DNA of 64,000 bases from Sutterella sp047777475 (GCA_047777475.1 JBKEET010000009.1:1-64000), one strand, 5' to 3'; counted from the first letter of the stretch, positions 33,931 through 43,627 are shown. The notes: a model not told the origin generated them from the sequence alone. Made by a program: numbers and translations.

Positions 33931-35952
33931 TTGTCTGAACCTATCGCAGCAGCCGCTAACAACACCCCGCTTTCCACCCGCCGCGGACGGACCCGCCTCG
34001 TCATCAGCCCGAGGGTTTTCTGGCCCGCCGTCGGCATCATCTTCGCCACCGTCGCGCTGGCAGCCTGCTTCCCGCAGCGCATGGGCGCCTTTTTCAGCGC
34101 CGCCCAAACCTTCATCTCGGAGAATCTCTCCTGGTTTTACATTCTCGCCGTCGCGCTCATCCTGATCGGCATGACCGCCATTGCAATCTCGCGCTTCGGC
34201 TCCATACGCCTCGGGCCCGATCATTCGCGCCCGGCCTTCAGCCTGCCCGTGTGGTTCGCCATGCTCTTTTCGGCCGGCATGGGCATCGGCATCATGTTCT
34301 TCGGCATCGCCGAGCCGGTGATGCACTTCCTCGCGCCGCCCGAAGGCGACCCGCAGACCGTGGCCGCCGCGCGCTCGGCGCTTGAGACGACGTTCTTCCA
34401 CTGGGGCCTGCACGCCTGGGGCATCTATGCGGCCGTGGGCCTCGTGCTCGCTTACTTCGGCTACCGCCACGGGCTTCCGCTCACGATGCGAAGCGCGCTT
34501 TATCCGCTCATCGGCGAGCGCATCTACGGGCCGATCGGCGACGCGGCCGACATCTTTGCCGTCACCGGCACGGTGTTCGGCGTGGCCACCTCGCTCGGGT
34601 TCGGCGTCCTGCAGATCAACTCGGGCCTCAGCTACCTCTTCGGCGTTCCGCAGAACCTTCCGCTGCAGACCGCGCTCATCTTCGGCATCAGCCTGCTCGC
34701 GGCGATGTCCGCCGCCTCCGGCATCAGCCGCGGCATCAAGCGCCTCTCGGAAGCGAACCTCATGCTCGCCGTCATGCTCCTGCTGCTCGTGCTCGCCTTC
34801 GGGCCGACGTCGTCGCTGCTCTCCCACTTCGTCGAAAACACCGGCATCTACCTTTCCGGCATCGTCGCCAAGACGTTCACGCTCTACGCCTACGAGCCCG
34901 AGAACACGGGCTGGCTCGGCGGCTGGACCCTGCAGTACTGGGGCTGGTGGCTCTCGTGGTCGCCCTTCGTCGGCATGTTCATCGCGAAGATTTCGCGCGG
35001 CCGCACGATCCGCGAGTTCATCGCGGGCGTCATGCTGATCCCGGCGGGCTTCACGCTCTTCTGGATGACGGTCTTCGGCAATTCCGCGATCGACCTCATC
35101 ATGAGCGGCCAAGGCGCGGACCTCGCCGCCGCGGTGTCGAGCGACGTGTCGACGGCGCTCTTCAAGTTCTTCGAGCACCTTCCCTTCACCTCGCTGCTGT
35201 GCGCGGTCGGCATGGCCATGGTGCTGATCTTCTTCGTCACCTCGGCCGACTCCGGCGCCTACGTCACCGATGCGATCGCGAGCGGCGGCCGCCGCCGCAC
35301 CCCGGCGATCCAGCGCGTCTTCTGGGCGCTCGTGCCCGGCCTTGCCGCGGCCGTGCTGCTCAAGGCGGGCGGCCTGCAGGCGCTGCAGACGATGACGCTC
35401 GTCTCGGCCCTGCCCTTCGCGCTCGTGCTGATCGCCGCGCTCTGCGGCCTCATCCGCTCGCTGCGCTGCGACGACATGCGCCGGCAGAGCCGCCGGCTCA
35501 CCGTGACGCCGAGCCTCGTCTCGCGCACGCCGGGCGACTGGAAGACGCGGCTGCACACCATCGTCGACTACCCTTCCGAGTGCGAAGTGCGCACCTATTT
35601 TGAGCGCGTGATCGTGCCGGCGCTCTCCGACGTGACCGCCGAGTTCCGGCGCGCTTCGCTCAATGCCTCGCTGCGCTGCGGTGAGGACCGCGCCGCGATC
35701 TGCATCTCCTATCCGGAAGCGCCCGACTTCCTCTACGAAGTGCGGCTGCGGCATTACGAAAGCCCCGAGACGACGCCCGAAAGCGACCGCACCGAGTTCA
35801 CGCGCGCCGAGGTGTTCCTGCGCGAAGGCAGCCGCGACTACGACCTCATGGGCTGGAGCCGCGACCAGATCATCAACGACGTTCTCGACCAATACGAGGA
35901 GCACCTCACGTTCCTCCGTGCCGTGAACGCGCCGTCCGAAGCCGCCGCATAG
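33931..35952 (+). CDS. BCCT-family betaine/choline/carnitine carrier
   Basis: This 673-residue carrier has twelve membrane segments. The family signatures GMGIGIMFFGIAEPVMHF and the Trp-rich YWGWWLSWSPFVGMFIAKIS are present, as is the long cytoplasmic C-terminal domain (about residues 510-673) typical of BetT-type choline carriers. The TTG start at 33931 is supported by GGAG 7 bp upstream. Whether uptake serves osmoprotection or use of choline/carnitine as nutrient cannot be decided; no catabolic genes are adjacent. Confidence 0.9.
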   Translation: MSEPIAAAANNTPLSTRRGRTRLVISPRVFWPAVGIIFATVALAACFPQRMGAFFSAAQTFISENLSWFYILAVALILIGMTAIAISRFGSIRLGPDHSRPAFSLPVWFAMLFSAGMGIGIMFFGIAEPVMHFLAPPEGDPQTVAAARSALETTFFHWGLHAWGIYAAVGLVLAYFGYRHGLPLTMRSALYPLIGERIYGPIGDAADIFAVTGTVFGVATSLGFGVLQINSGLSYLFGVPQNLPLQTALIFGISLLAAMSAASGISRGIKRLSEANLMLAVMLLLLVLAFGPTSSLLSHFVENTGIYLSGIVAKTFTLYAYEPENTGWLGGWTLQYWGWWLSWSPFVGMFIAKISRGRTIREFIAGVMLIPAGFTLFWMTVFGNSAIDLIMSGQGADLAAAVSSDVSTALFKFFEHLPFTSLLCAVGMAMVLIFFVTSADSGAYVTDAIASGGRRRTPAIQRVFWALVPGLAAAVLLKAGGLQALQTMTLVSALPFALVLIAALCGLIRSLRCDDMRRQSRRLTVTPSLVSRTPGDWKTRLHTIVDYPSECEVRTYFERVIVPALSDVTAEFRRASLNASLRCGEDRAAICISYPEAPDFLYEVRLRHYESPETTPESDRTEFTRAEVFLREGSRDYDLMGWSRDQIINDVLDQYEEHLTFLRAVNAPSEAAA

Positions 35953-36325
35953 CAAATAACTAAAACATTAAAGAACGTAATTTAGCTTTTGCTATAAACA
36001 ACCTTTTCCCCCTTACTGCCGCAGGCCGTATGACTGCGGCAGCTTTTTTTATGCAAGCTTTCGCTTATCACATCTAACTCTTTGAAATCCGTTAATTTTT
36101 TTACATATCGCCGCTTTTTCTTACGATGTGCACCATTTCGGAGCACCCGGTTAAGGCCAATCAGCTAGGCATTAACACCATAAGGTCTTGTTCTTAAGAG
36201 AAGTTTCCGATAAGGCATCGACCTTAGGAACAGCGCCGTTTTCCCTGATTACGATAGGAAATGCGAAGGGGACCCTTTCCCTTTCCTCTTTATTGACCAA
36301 CCATTTATTAGAGTCAAGAATCATC
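35953..36325. other. 373-bp region between BCCT and CstA genes
   Basis: It starts with the BCCT terminator. The remainder is AT-rich and includes TAAGGTC (36181-36187) and GACCTTA (36220-36226), which can pair across a 32-nt loop in the CstA leader. No ORF is supported; the frame open from 36188 is a leader extension of the CstA gene. Confidence 0.4.
36016..36050 (+). terminator. Terminator of the BCCT gene
   Basis: CTGCCGCAG (36016-36024) pairs with CTGCGGCAG (36034-36042) and seven T residues follow. Confidence 0.92.
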
Positions 36326-38005
36326 ATGAACGGTCTTACCATCATGGTTTTCTCGATCGTCGTGTTCTATCTCGGCTACCGGTTCTACGGCCGCTGGCTT
36401 GAGAAGACATGGGGTATCGACGAGAAAGCCCCCACCCCAGCCGTCCTCCACAAGGACAGCAAAGAGTTTGCCCCGGCCTCGCGCCTCACCTGCTTTGCTC
36501 ACCAGTTCACGTCCATTACCGGCGCGGGCCCTGTCACCGGCCCGATTATTGCGGCGATGTTCGGCTGGCTGCCCGGCCTTCTCTGGATGATTATCGGCGG
36601 CATTTTCTTCGGTGCCGTTCAGGACTTCATCGCGCTGTATGCGTCCGTGAAGGAAGGCGGCAAGTCGATCGGCTCGATCATTGAGCAGTACGTCGGCCAC
36701 ATCGGCCGTCAGCTCTTCCTGCTCTTCTGCTGGCTCTTCACGCTGCTGGTCATCGCCGCCTTCTGCGACATGGTGGCCAACACGTTCAACGGCTTCTCGA
36801 AGACGGGCGAGCAGGTCATGCCCAACGCGGCCGCCGCTTCGATTTCCATGATCTACATGGTCGGCGCCGTTGCCTTCGGCCTTTACATCCGCTACCTCAA
36901 GCCGAGCCCCAAGGTCCAGCTCGCCGTGGGCATCGTGCTCATGGTCGTGATGGTTGCCCTCGGCATCGAGTTCCCGATGTACGCCGGTGCCCAGACCTGG
37001 CGCTATGTCGTGTTCGCCTACCTCTTCTGCGCTTCCGTGATGCCGCTCTGGCTCCTTAAGCAGCCCCGCGACTACCTCTCCATGTTCCTGCTCCTGGGCA
37101 TGGTGGCCGCCGGCGTGATCGGCGTTCTCATTGAAAACCCGACGATCAACATGCCTGCGGTGACGGGCTTCACGGTCAACAACCTCGACATGTTCCCGAT
37201 CCTGTTCGTCACGATCGCCTGCGGCGCCGTCTCTGGCTTCCACAGCCTGGTCTCCTCGGGCACGACCTCGAAGATGATCACGAACGAGCGCGACATGCGC
37301 CCGGTCGGCTACGGTGCCATGCTCGTTGAGTCCACGCTCGGCGTCGTTTCGCTGATCGTCGTGTGCGCCGCCGCCACCGACGGCCACCTGCCCTCGGGCA
37401 CGCCCTTCCAGCTCTTCTCGAACTCGGTTGCGGGCTTCCTCGTGAACATCTTCGGCATCCCGGCCAACATCTCGGCCTGCATCCTGACGATGTGCGTTTC
37501 CGCTCTCGCGCTGACCTCGGTTGACGCCGTGGCCCGCATCGGCCGCATGAGCCTTCAGGAGCTCTTCACGCCGAGCGACGGCAGCAAGAAGACGCCTGTC
37601 CAGGCCTTCTTCAGCAACACCGTCGTGGCGACCGTGCTCACGCTCGTGTGCGCGTACATGCTCTGCCTCGCCGGCTACATGAGCATTTGGCCGCTCTTCG
37701 GCTCCGCCAACCAGCTGCTCTCCGCCCTGGTTCTCACCGGCCTCGCGGTGTTCCTCCAGAGCACGGGCCGCAAGGGCTGGATGCTCTACATCCCGATGAC
37801 CTTCATGTTCTGCGTCACGATGACCGCGCTCGTTGAAGCCATCATCAAGATCTTCGGCGTGATCGCCGCCGGCAAGTTCGTCTTCATGATCCACGGCCTG
37901 CAGCTCATCATCGCCGTCGCGCTGATCATTCTCGCGCTCCTCGTGGTTTACCACTGCGTCGGACGCCTGATCTCCGGCTCGGAGACCGCTAAGAAAGCCG
38001 CCTGA
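36326..38005 (+). CDS. cstA: CstA-family carbon starvation / peptide-pyruvate carrier
   Basis: This inner-membrane carrier of 559 residues belongs to the CstA/BtsT family, which imports peptides or pyruvate at carbon limitation. FAHQFTSITGAGPVTGPIIA is the family hallmark and many hydrophobic segments follow. The start at 36326 yields the family N-terminus MNGLTIMVFSIVVFYLGYRF; the frame remains open to 36188, but that extension is hydrophilic leader sequence. The protein is shorter than E. coli CstA (about 700 residues) and nearer the compact form common in gut anaerobes. A terminator follows. Confidence 0.88.
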   Translation: MNGLTIMVFSIVVFYLGYRFYGRWLEKTWGIDEKAPTPAVLHKDSKEFAPASRLTCFAHQFTSITGAGPVTGPIIAAMFGWLPGLLWMIIGGIFFGAVQDFIALYASVKEGGKSIGSIIEQYVGHIGRQLFLLFCWLFTLLVIAAFCDMVANTFNGFSKTGEQVMPNAAAASISMIYMVGAVAFGLYIRYLKPSPKVQLAVGIVLMVVMVALGIEFPMYAGAQTWRYVVFAYLFCASVMPLWLLKQPRDYLSMFLLLGMVAAGVIGVLIENPTINMPAVTGFTVNNLDMFPILFVTIACGAVSGFHSLVSSGTTSKMITNERDMRPVGYGAMLVESTLGVVSLIVVCAAATDGHLPSGTPFQLFSNSVAGFLVNIFGIPANISACILTMCVSALALTSVDAVARIGRMSLQELFTPSDGSKKTPVQAFFSNTVVATVLTLVCAYMLCLAGYMSIWPLFGSANQLLSALVLTGLAVFLQSTGRKGWMLYIPMTFMFCVTMTALVEAIIKIFGVIAAGKFVFMIHGLQLIIAVALIILALLVVYHCVGRLISGSETAKKAA

Positions 38006-38036
38006 CAGCCTGAGCTGATCTAAGCCCAAGCCGAAT

Positions 38037-38075
38037 GCCTCGCCTGTGAACCCCGCAGGCGAGGCTTCTTTTTTC
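38037..38075 (+). terminator. Terminator of cstA
   Basis: GCCTCGCCTG (38037-38046) pairs with CAGGCGAGGC (38056-38065) and is followed by TTCTTTTTTC. Confidence 0.92.
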
Positions 38076-38187
38076 TCATTGCTCGCAAGTCTTTGTCCGA
38101 TGCTCTCGCAGGACGCCGTCCCGGCACCGATCATGCGGCCCGCTCTGCTATTCTCTTTTTCGCCGAAACGTTTCAGAGGTAAGCCGC

Positions 38188-38904
38188 ATGAGCATCCGTA
38201 TCATCTGCCACATGATTTCTTCCGTCGACGGGCGCCTGCTGCCCGCCCGCTGGAACAAGCCCGCCGTCGAGGCCGACGTCACCGAGGTCTACGAAAGCAC
38301 CGCCTCGAGCTTCGGGGCCGACGGCTGGATCGTCGGCCGCGCCACGATGGCCGAGTACGCCGAGTGCGTGCACGAAGGCGCGCCCGCGGAGCTCCGCGGC
38401 GGGAACGAGCCCGCGCCGGAGCCTTACGCCGGCCGCCGCGGCGGGCGGCCGCTCGCCGTCTTCGTCGATCCCAAGGGCAAGCTCCTGAGCGACGATGCCG
38501 TCCTGCCCACGGGCGAGCATCTCGTCGCCGTGCTCTCGCCGCGCGTGGCCGAAAACCATCTCGCGAAGCTTCGCGCCGCGGGCGTTTCCTACGTCTTCGA
38601 AGGCCCCGAAGGCCGCGAGCTCGAAGGCGCGCTCGCCGCGCTCGAGCGCCTGTTCGGCGTCGATACGCTGCTGCTCGAAGGCGGCGGCATCATCAACGGC
38701 GCCTTCTTCAAGGCGGGCCTTGTGAACGCCCTCTCGGTGCTCGTCTACCCGGCCGTCGACGGCCTCGCGGGCGTGCCCTCGATCGTGGGCCTGCCGGGAG
38801 CGCCGGGCGAGAAGCCCGCGGAGCACGCGCACCTTGCGCTGGCCGGCTGCGAGGTTCTCCGGGGCGGCATCGTCTGGCTCGTCTACAGCATCGCCAACGA
38901 TTAA
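38188..38904 (+). CDS. RibD_C/DHFR-like pyrimidine reductase
   Basis: This 238-residue dihydrofolate-reductase-fold protein resembles the reductase half of RibD. The start MSIRIICHMISSVDGRL, the NADPH-site segment WIVGRATMAEY and the late motif LLLEGGGIINGAFF are all family features. No deaminase domain is fused. GAGG lies 8 bp upstream of the ATG. It may act in flavin synthesis with a separate deaminase or on an unrelated pterin or pyrimidine; nothing nearby decides. Confidence 0.85.
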   Translation: MSIRIICHMISSVDGRLLPARWNKPAVEADVTEVYESTASSFGADGWIVGRATMAEYAECVHEGAPAELRGGNEPAPEPYAGRRGGRPLAVFVDPKGKLLSDDAVLPTGEHLVAVLSPRVAENHLAKLRAAGVSYVFEGPEGRELEGALAALERLFGVDTLLLEGGGIINGAFFKAGLVNALSVLVYPAVDGLAGVPSIVGLPGAPGEKPAEHAHLALAGCEVLRGGIVWLVYSIAND

Positions 38905-38905
38905 G

Positions 38906-38940
38906 GAAAAAAACGCCGGCGAGAACAAATCTCGCCGGCG
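38906..38940 (-). terminator. Terminator of phoA
   Basis: An 11-bp perfect stem (38914-38924 with 38930-38940) carries a T-run on the minus-strand side, so it belongs to the minus-strand phoA; it abuts the 3' end of the convergent RibD_C gene. Confidence 0.88.
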
Positions 38941-39047
38941 GCGTCAAATGCGCGGCGGCCTAACCCTGCTCCGCCGCGCGACAGTCCGCGGCCGTTTTGC
39001 GCGGCCTTGTGCGGACTGTTCAGCCCAAACTTAAAAACCCTTTTCTT

Positions 39048-40463
39048 TTACTTGAGGTTCAGGGCGCGGCGGATCACGTAGTGCAGGTCCGTCTGGTCAA
39101 GCAGCCCCGTGAAGTTTGCGGCCATCGGGCCGTAAGCGGCGATGCGCACCTGGGCGCCCGTGTGCGTCATGTCGACGTCGTCGCCTTCGGGAACGGCCGT
39201 GGCGTAGCCGATCACCATCGTGCTGCCGTCAGCCGTCTTCATCTTCTGCGTGAGGCCCGGGCTCGTCGTGTCGGGCGGCAGGATCTGGCTCGTGTGCGCG
39301 TGGTCGGCCGTGACGATCACGAGCGTATTGCCTTCTTCCTTGGCGAACTTGAGCGCCACCTGGACCGCTTCGTCGAGGTCAACCGTCTCGCCGATCTGGC
39401 CGCAGGGATTGGCGGCATGGTCCTGCTTGTCGATCGAGGCGCCTTCAACCTGCAGGAAGAAGCCCTTCGGATTGACCTTCAGCACATCGATCGCCTTCTG
39501 CGTCATCGCGGCGAGCGTCGGCACGTCGGCCGTGCGCTTCGGGTTCTTCTGGCACGTCACGACGGGCGCGTCCTTCTCGTAGCCCTTCAGCGTCGCGCGC
39601 GGACCCTGCCAGCGCACCGGCATGTTGCCTTCGGCAAAGAGGCCGATCACCGGCGTCTTCTGGTTGGCCGCGCTCACCTTGGAAAGCTCTTCGGCGTTGC
39701 GCACGACCTTGTAGCCGCGCGCCTTGGCCTGCTCGAAGAGGGTCTTGCCCTTCCACTCGCCCGCCTTGGCCGTTTCGCCGAAGCTCTTGGCGCCGCCGCC
39801 GAGGACGATGTCGGGGCGAAGGTTCAGAAGCTGTTCGGTGATCGAGCCGGCGCCGCCGTTTTCAAGCGCGTTCTTGGGGCAGCGCTCGCTCGTCCTCACG
39901 GGGCCGTAGCACTTGCGCTGCGTCACGTGCGCAAGGAGCACCGCGGGCGTCGCGTCCTGGATCTCGGCGGTCGACACGTCGCCCGTCGCCAGGCCCGCAG
40001 CCTTGGCCATCTCGAGAAGGTTCTTCTGGGGCTTGCCGTTCACATCGACGCCGATCGCGCCGTTGTAGGTCTTGACGCCCGAGGCCCAGGCCGTGCCCGA
40101 GGCAGCCGAATCGGTCACGTAGTTGGGTTTCTTCGTGTCCTTGTTCAGCGAATAGTGCGTGTAAGAGCCCGTGAACGGCAGCGCATCGAGGCCTTCGAAG
40201 AAGCCCGAGGCGCCCTTGGCGTAGTTGCGCGCCGCCGTGATTTCGGAAAAGCCCATGCCGTCGCCTATCAGGAGGATGACGTTCTTCGGATGCTTTTCGT
40301 TGATCAGCGCTTTGAAATCAGCCGTGATATCGCCCTGCAGCCTGACGGCGCCGCCGGGGACAGTGATATCACTCCCCTGCACCGAGCGCACCGTAATGTC
40401 CTGGGCGCTGAGCGCAGTGCAGAAGGCTCCGAGAATCATCGAAGCGACAAGTGTTTTTTTCAT
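39048..40463 (-). CDS. phoA: Alkaline phosphatase
   Basis: This periplasmic alkaline phosphatase has 471 residues. The signal peptide starts at the ATG at 40463 (MKKTLVASMILGAFCTALSA). The metal site begins with LLIGDGMGFSEI, and the phosphorylated serine is in VTDSAASGTAW as in E. coli PhoA. The late metal ligands are in VEGASIDKQDHAANP and VTADHAHTSQI. The longest frame starts at 40514 but would bury the signal peptide. A candidate Pho box lies about 110 bp upstream. Confidence 0.94.
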   Translation of the reverse strand: MKKTLVASMILGAFCTALSAQDITVRSVQGSDITVPGGAVRLQGDITADFKALINEKHPKNVILLIGDGMGFSEITAARNYAKGASGFFEGLDALPFTGSYTHYSLNKDTKKPNYVTDSAASGTAWASGVKTYNGAIGVDVNGKPQKNLLEMAKAAGLATGDVSTAEIQDATPAVLLAHVTQRKCYGPVRTSERCPKNALENGGAGSITEQLLNLRPDIVLGGGAKSFGETAKAGEWKGKTLFEQAKARGYKVVRNAEELSKVSAANQKTPVIGLFAEGNMPVRWQGPRATLKGYEKDAPVVTCQKNPKRTADVPTLAAMTQKAIDVLKVNPKGFFLQVEGASIDKQDHAANPCGQIGETVDLDEAVQVALKFAKEEGNTLVIVTADHAHTSQILPPDTTSPGLTQKMKTADGSTMVIGYATAVPEGDDVDMTHTGAQVRIAAYGPMAANFTGLLDQTDLHYVIRRALNLK

Positions 40464-40570
40464 AGTTCCAACATTCCTATAGCTTTTCATTTGTCTCTTT
40501 GAGACGCCGTCCATGCTAAGGAAGCCATATGAAAATCCGCGCGTCTTTCGATGAAGATTCCGTGCCGCTT

Positions 40571-40599
40571 GTGAGAATTCGATGACAAATCCGTGAAAG
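40571..40599 (-). promoter_or_regulatory. Candidate Pho box of phoA
   Basis: On the minus strand three 7-mers, CTTTCAC, TTGTCAT and TTCTCAC, are each separated by 4 bp. That is the 11-bp period of PhoB sites (consensus CTGTCAT). They match at 5, 6 and 4 of 7 positions. The site is 108-136 bp upstream of the phoA start codon. Confidence 0.5.
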
Positions 40600-40710
40600 G
40601 CAAAATTCCGAAGTCAAAAAATTCCCGCCTCGGTCAGCCCGGCGGCGGGATATCGAAGTCCGGCAAAAACTGCGCTGCTGATAATGCGCAGTCAGGCCAG
40701 GATATTTAAT

Positions 40711-41376
40711 TCAAGGCGTTCCTTTTTTATATCTGTCCAAAAAATCAATCACGGTGGCATATCCGCTCGAGAAAGCCATCGCAACAGCAGCATCCGACAG
40801 ACGGATTACAGCCTTGCCGCTTTTATCAGATGTCCAATAACCATCATGAATCGGAACATCGTAGAAAAAGCCGCTAGGCATAAAGAAATGCGAGTTTGCA
40901 GGCAACGGCACTGCCACTTTTACTTGAATGTCTTCCAGTCCGCTGTAGCCCATTGCATCTTTTAGAACTGTCTTCACTTTATTTCGGACAGTCTCGCCAA
41001 CAAAAACTGTAATTTTATGTTTTTGCCAATTGCCTACGCAGACTTGATCGGCCTTGCAGGTTTCCTGGGTGCCGCCGACGGTTACAGGAACGAGAAATTC
41101 GGTAAATGATTCAAAACGTTCCCTTTTGCAGGTCTGGTATTTGACAGCGTCGCCGAAGATATAGGCAACTTTCTGCTTTGCCTGCAGCACATCGCTGGTT
41201 TCCAGGCCGGTATCCCTATCCTTGCAGGAAGTGACTTCCACCCGCAGCGCAGCAGTTTTGCTGACAGGTTCTCCGAAATATTCTTCCGTTGCCGCATCCA
41301 CGGTAAGGTCCGATTTGCAGCCGGTGAGCGCCGCGAGCACCAGCGCGCAGACACTGGCAAGTTTCCATTTCGTCAT
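40711..41376 (-). CDS. Lipoprotein of unknown function
   Basis: I recognise no characterised family. The protein has 221 residues, a lipoprotein signal peptide with lipobox ALTGC (Cys20) and several further cysteines (TSCKDRD, TCKRER, TCKADQVC) that could form disulfides. AGGAT lies 8 bp upstream. Base composition is clearly lower in GC than the neighbours, which suggests recent acquisition. It stands alone, without a visible terminator, between phoA and the flavoprotein gene. Confidence 0.75.
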   Translation of the reverse strand: MTKWKLASVCALVLAALTGCKSDLTVDAATEEYFGEPVSKTAALRVEVTSCKDRDTGLETSDVLQAKQKVAYIFGDAVKYQTCKRERFESFTEFLVPVTVGGTQETCKADQVCVGNWQKHKITVFVGETVRNKVKTVLKDAMGYSGLEDIQVKVAVPLPANSHFFMPSGFFYDVPIHDGYWTSDKSGKAVIRLSDAAVAMAFSSGYATVIDFLDRYKKGTP

Positions 41377-41565
41377 TTTTGCGATCCTGATTTAAAGATA
41401 AAACTGATCGACGTTCATTAATATAGAACAGATGTCGGAATGTTTCGTTGACTGCCGGCAACGGCAAATCGGTTAAATCAGGCTTTTGAATGACAGTTTT
41501 TCAGGGCTGCGGTCTTTCACAGAGACGGAGCGCAGCGCAAAAGGAAGGAAAGGGATTCGGCGCCG

Positions 41566-41600
41566 AAAAAACCGGGCCGGTGCTTTCGCACCGGCCCGGC
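41566..41600 (-). terminator. Terminator of the flavoprotein gene
   Basis: A 12-bp GC-rich stem (41572-41583 with 41588-41599) has a TTTC loop and a T-run on the minus strand side. Confidence 0.92.
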
Positions 41601-41648
41601 TTGCTTTGCGCGTCTTCTGAGCGGTGAAGCTCAGTGCTCAGGCTTTAA

Positions 41649-43178
41649 TTAGGCCTTAGCCTTGGCAGCGACTTCGCCGGCGTGACGGCCGTTGATCAGG
41701 CAGTCCAGAATGGCGATCGAGCCGAGGCGCACAGCGCCGTGGACGCCGCCCGTGGACTCGCCAGCCGCATACAGATGCGGAATCGGCTTGTCGGTGCGAA
41801 CGTCGATGACGCGGGTGTCCTCATCGGTCACCAGGCCGCCCATGCAGTGATGGACCTTCGGCTGCAGCTCGCCGACATACCACGGACCCTTCTCCATCGG
41901 AGTCTGGTCGTTGTTGATGTAGCGGTTCCAGGTCGGATCCTTCTTCGTCTTCACGATGTTGTTGAAGTCGGCCACGGTCTTCTTAAGTTCGGCGGCGTCA
42001 ATGCCCATGCCCTTGGCAAGGTCATCGAGGTTGTCGTACTTGAAGACGCACTTGCGGTCGAGCAGGCCCTTGAGCGAGCCCGGACGCTGCTTCATGTACG
42101 GCTGGCAGTTTTCTTCGTTGCAGATGGCGAAGCACTTGTTGCCGTTCTGCTGCTGCAGCATGATGGCGTCGGCGCGGACCTTGCGGTTGGCAAGCTCATT
42201 GACGAAGCGGTCGCCCTTCGAGTTCACCCACACGCCGTATTCGGCGGCGGCCGTCTGGTTGAACTGCCAGCCGGTGCCCATGCCCTTCTCATGCGGGTTG
42301 CCCCACGGGCCGCACTGAATCCAGTCGTTCTGCACCTGCAGGCAGCCGATGGCGGCGGTTTCGCGCCACAGCTCGGAGGTAGCACCCGGCTGGTTCGTCG
42401 TGTCGAGCTTCTCGTTGAGCTTCGGATCCTGGTACATGCGGAACTTCACGTCAGCCGAGAAGCCGCCGTAGCAGAGAATGACGCCCTTCGTGGCGCGCAG
42501 GAACTTAACCTTGCCGGACTTCGCATCCGGGAAGGTGTAGCCCTCGCGGACCTGCAGGCCTTCGACAGCGCCGGTGTCCGGATTGCGGATGATGTGCTCG
42601 ACATAGACGCGGGTGCGCAGAGGCACGCCGAGCTGCTTGCACTTCTCGATTTCCTTCGTGACGATGCCGGAGCCCGAGCCGTTCTTCGTCGTGACATAGC
42701 GCGGAACGGAGTGGCCGCCTTCCTGGCCGATGGCGTCGGGCAGGAACTCAACATGGAGCTCGTTGACGCACCACTCGTAGTTGGAGAGGGCGTGCTCGGC
42801 CATGTAGCGGACCTTGGGCAGGTAGTTCATGTAGTTGCCGGCCTTGAGAATATCCTTCTCAAGGAGTTCGACGGAGTCCTTAATGCCGTGCATCTTCTGC
42901 TGCGGGCAGCCCGTAGCCGTCAGAATGCCGCCGTTAATGATGGAGTTGCCGCCGAGAGTGCGCATCTTTTCGAGAACGACCACGTCAGCGCCGGCTTTCT
43001 TCGCCTCAATGGCGGCAGCCAGGCCGGCGAAGCCGGACCCGATGATCAGGATTTCGTGGGTTTCATCCCATTTGATGTCCTTCTTGCAGTTGACGTCAGC
43101 CGCGAAGGCGGAAGTGCCCGCGACGGCGAGGCCGGCGAGAGAACCCTGAATGAGATGACGACGGGAAATATCGGTCAT
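41649..43178 (-). CDS. Tat-exported FAD-dependent fumarate-reductase-like oxidoreductase
   Basis: This 509-residue periplasmic flavoprotein is of the flavocytochrome c / soluble fumarate reductase group. The Tat signal SRRHLIQGSLAGLAVAG starts 5 residues in. The FAD-binding loop is LIIGSGFAGLAAAIEA and the C-terminal FAD motif is YAAGESTGGVHGAVRLG. Active-site equivalents are present: HHCMGG for the catalytic His and RFVNELANRK with the proton-donor Arg region. There is no haem domain, so electrons must come from a separate cytochrome. AGGAGA 6 bp upstream fixes the ATG at 43178. Fumarate, urocanate or a methacrylate-type acceptor are all possible. Confidence 0.88.
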   Translation of the reverse strand: MTDISRRHLIQGSLAGLAVAGTSAFAADVNCKKDIKWDETHEILIIGSGFAGLAAAIEAKKAGADVVVLEKMRTLGGNSIINGGILTATGCPQQKMHGIKDSVELLEKDILKAGNYMNYLPKVRYMAEHALSNYEWCVNELHVEFLPDAIGQEGGHSVPRYVTTKNGSGSGIVTKEIEKCKQLGVPLRTRVYVEHIIRNPDTGAVEGLQVREGYTFPDAKSGKVKFLRATKGVILCYGGFSADVKFRMYQDPKLNEKLDTTNQPGATSELWRETAAIGCLQVQNDWIQCGPWGNPHEKGMGTGWQFNQTAAAEYGVWVNSKGDRFVNELANRKVRADAIMLQQQNGNKCFAICNEENCQPYMKQRPGSLKGLLDRKCVFKYDNLDDLAKGMGIDAAELKKTVADFNNIVKTKKDPTWNRYINNDQTPMEKGPWYVGELQPKVHHCMGGLVTDEDTRVIDVRTDKPIPHLYAAGESTGGVHGAVRLGSIAILDCLINGRHAGEVAAKAKA

Positions 43179-43627
43179 ATATCTTCTCCTGCTTTTATAA
43201 GTGCGCCGGGAGTCCGCACCGGAGATGACCTCCCGCGGGCGGCCGGCAGGAAAGAGCGAAGCATCGGGGGTGAAATGATTTTCGTTTCCTCTTCCCTCTT
43301 TCTCTGAGATCAGCATATATCCGACGGAGTACCTAGGGCGATGGCATTAACCCTAATTAAATGCAACAAAAATGCCTCTTCCCGCAACATTTCGTTAAAT
43401 TCATCGGCGGGCTAAACCGCCTGTTGCCCAGATATTTGCAACCGATGCGCTCAGAGGCAGCTTTTCTGATTTTCTGCGGAGATGCCCTGCGCTTACCACG
43501 GAAGTCGAAGCACGGCGCGCGGGCCGGTCCTATCATTAAAGGCTTAGGTTATTCTGTTGCTCAGGCCGCTCCGGCCTTTATAAGAAAAATTCTCGTTTCG
43601 GCGGGCCGGCCCGGCTCGTTTTCATTC
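43179..43627. other. 449-bp divergent intergenic region, flavoprotein / AEC carrier
   Basis: It holds the divergent promoters. An imperfect inverted repeat, GCATTAA (43344-43350) with TTAAATGC (43357-43364), lies in an A/T-rich centre. The frame open from 43361 is not supported as coding before 43628. Confidence 0.4.

Noticed and set aside
33787..35955. 722-codon minus-strand ORF
   Set aside because: It is exactly opposite the BCCT carrier, which has unmistakable membrane signatures. The antisense product is a charged His/Arg/Glu-rich repeat-like string.
36314..38134. 606-codon minus-strand ORF
   Set aside because: It is antisense to cstA and has the composition of a shadow frame.
41682..43307. 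541-codon plus-strand ORF
   Set aside because: It is antisense to the Tat flavoprotein gene, whose FAD motifs are clear.
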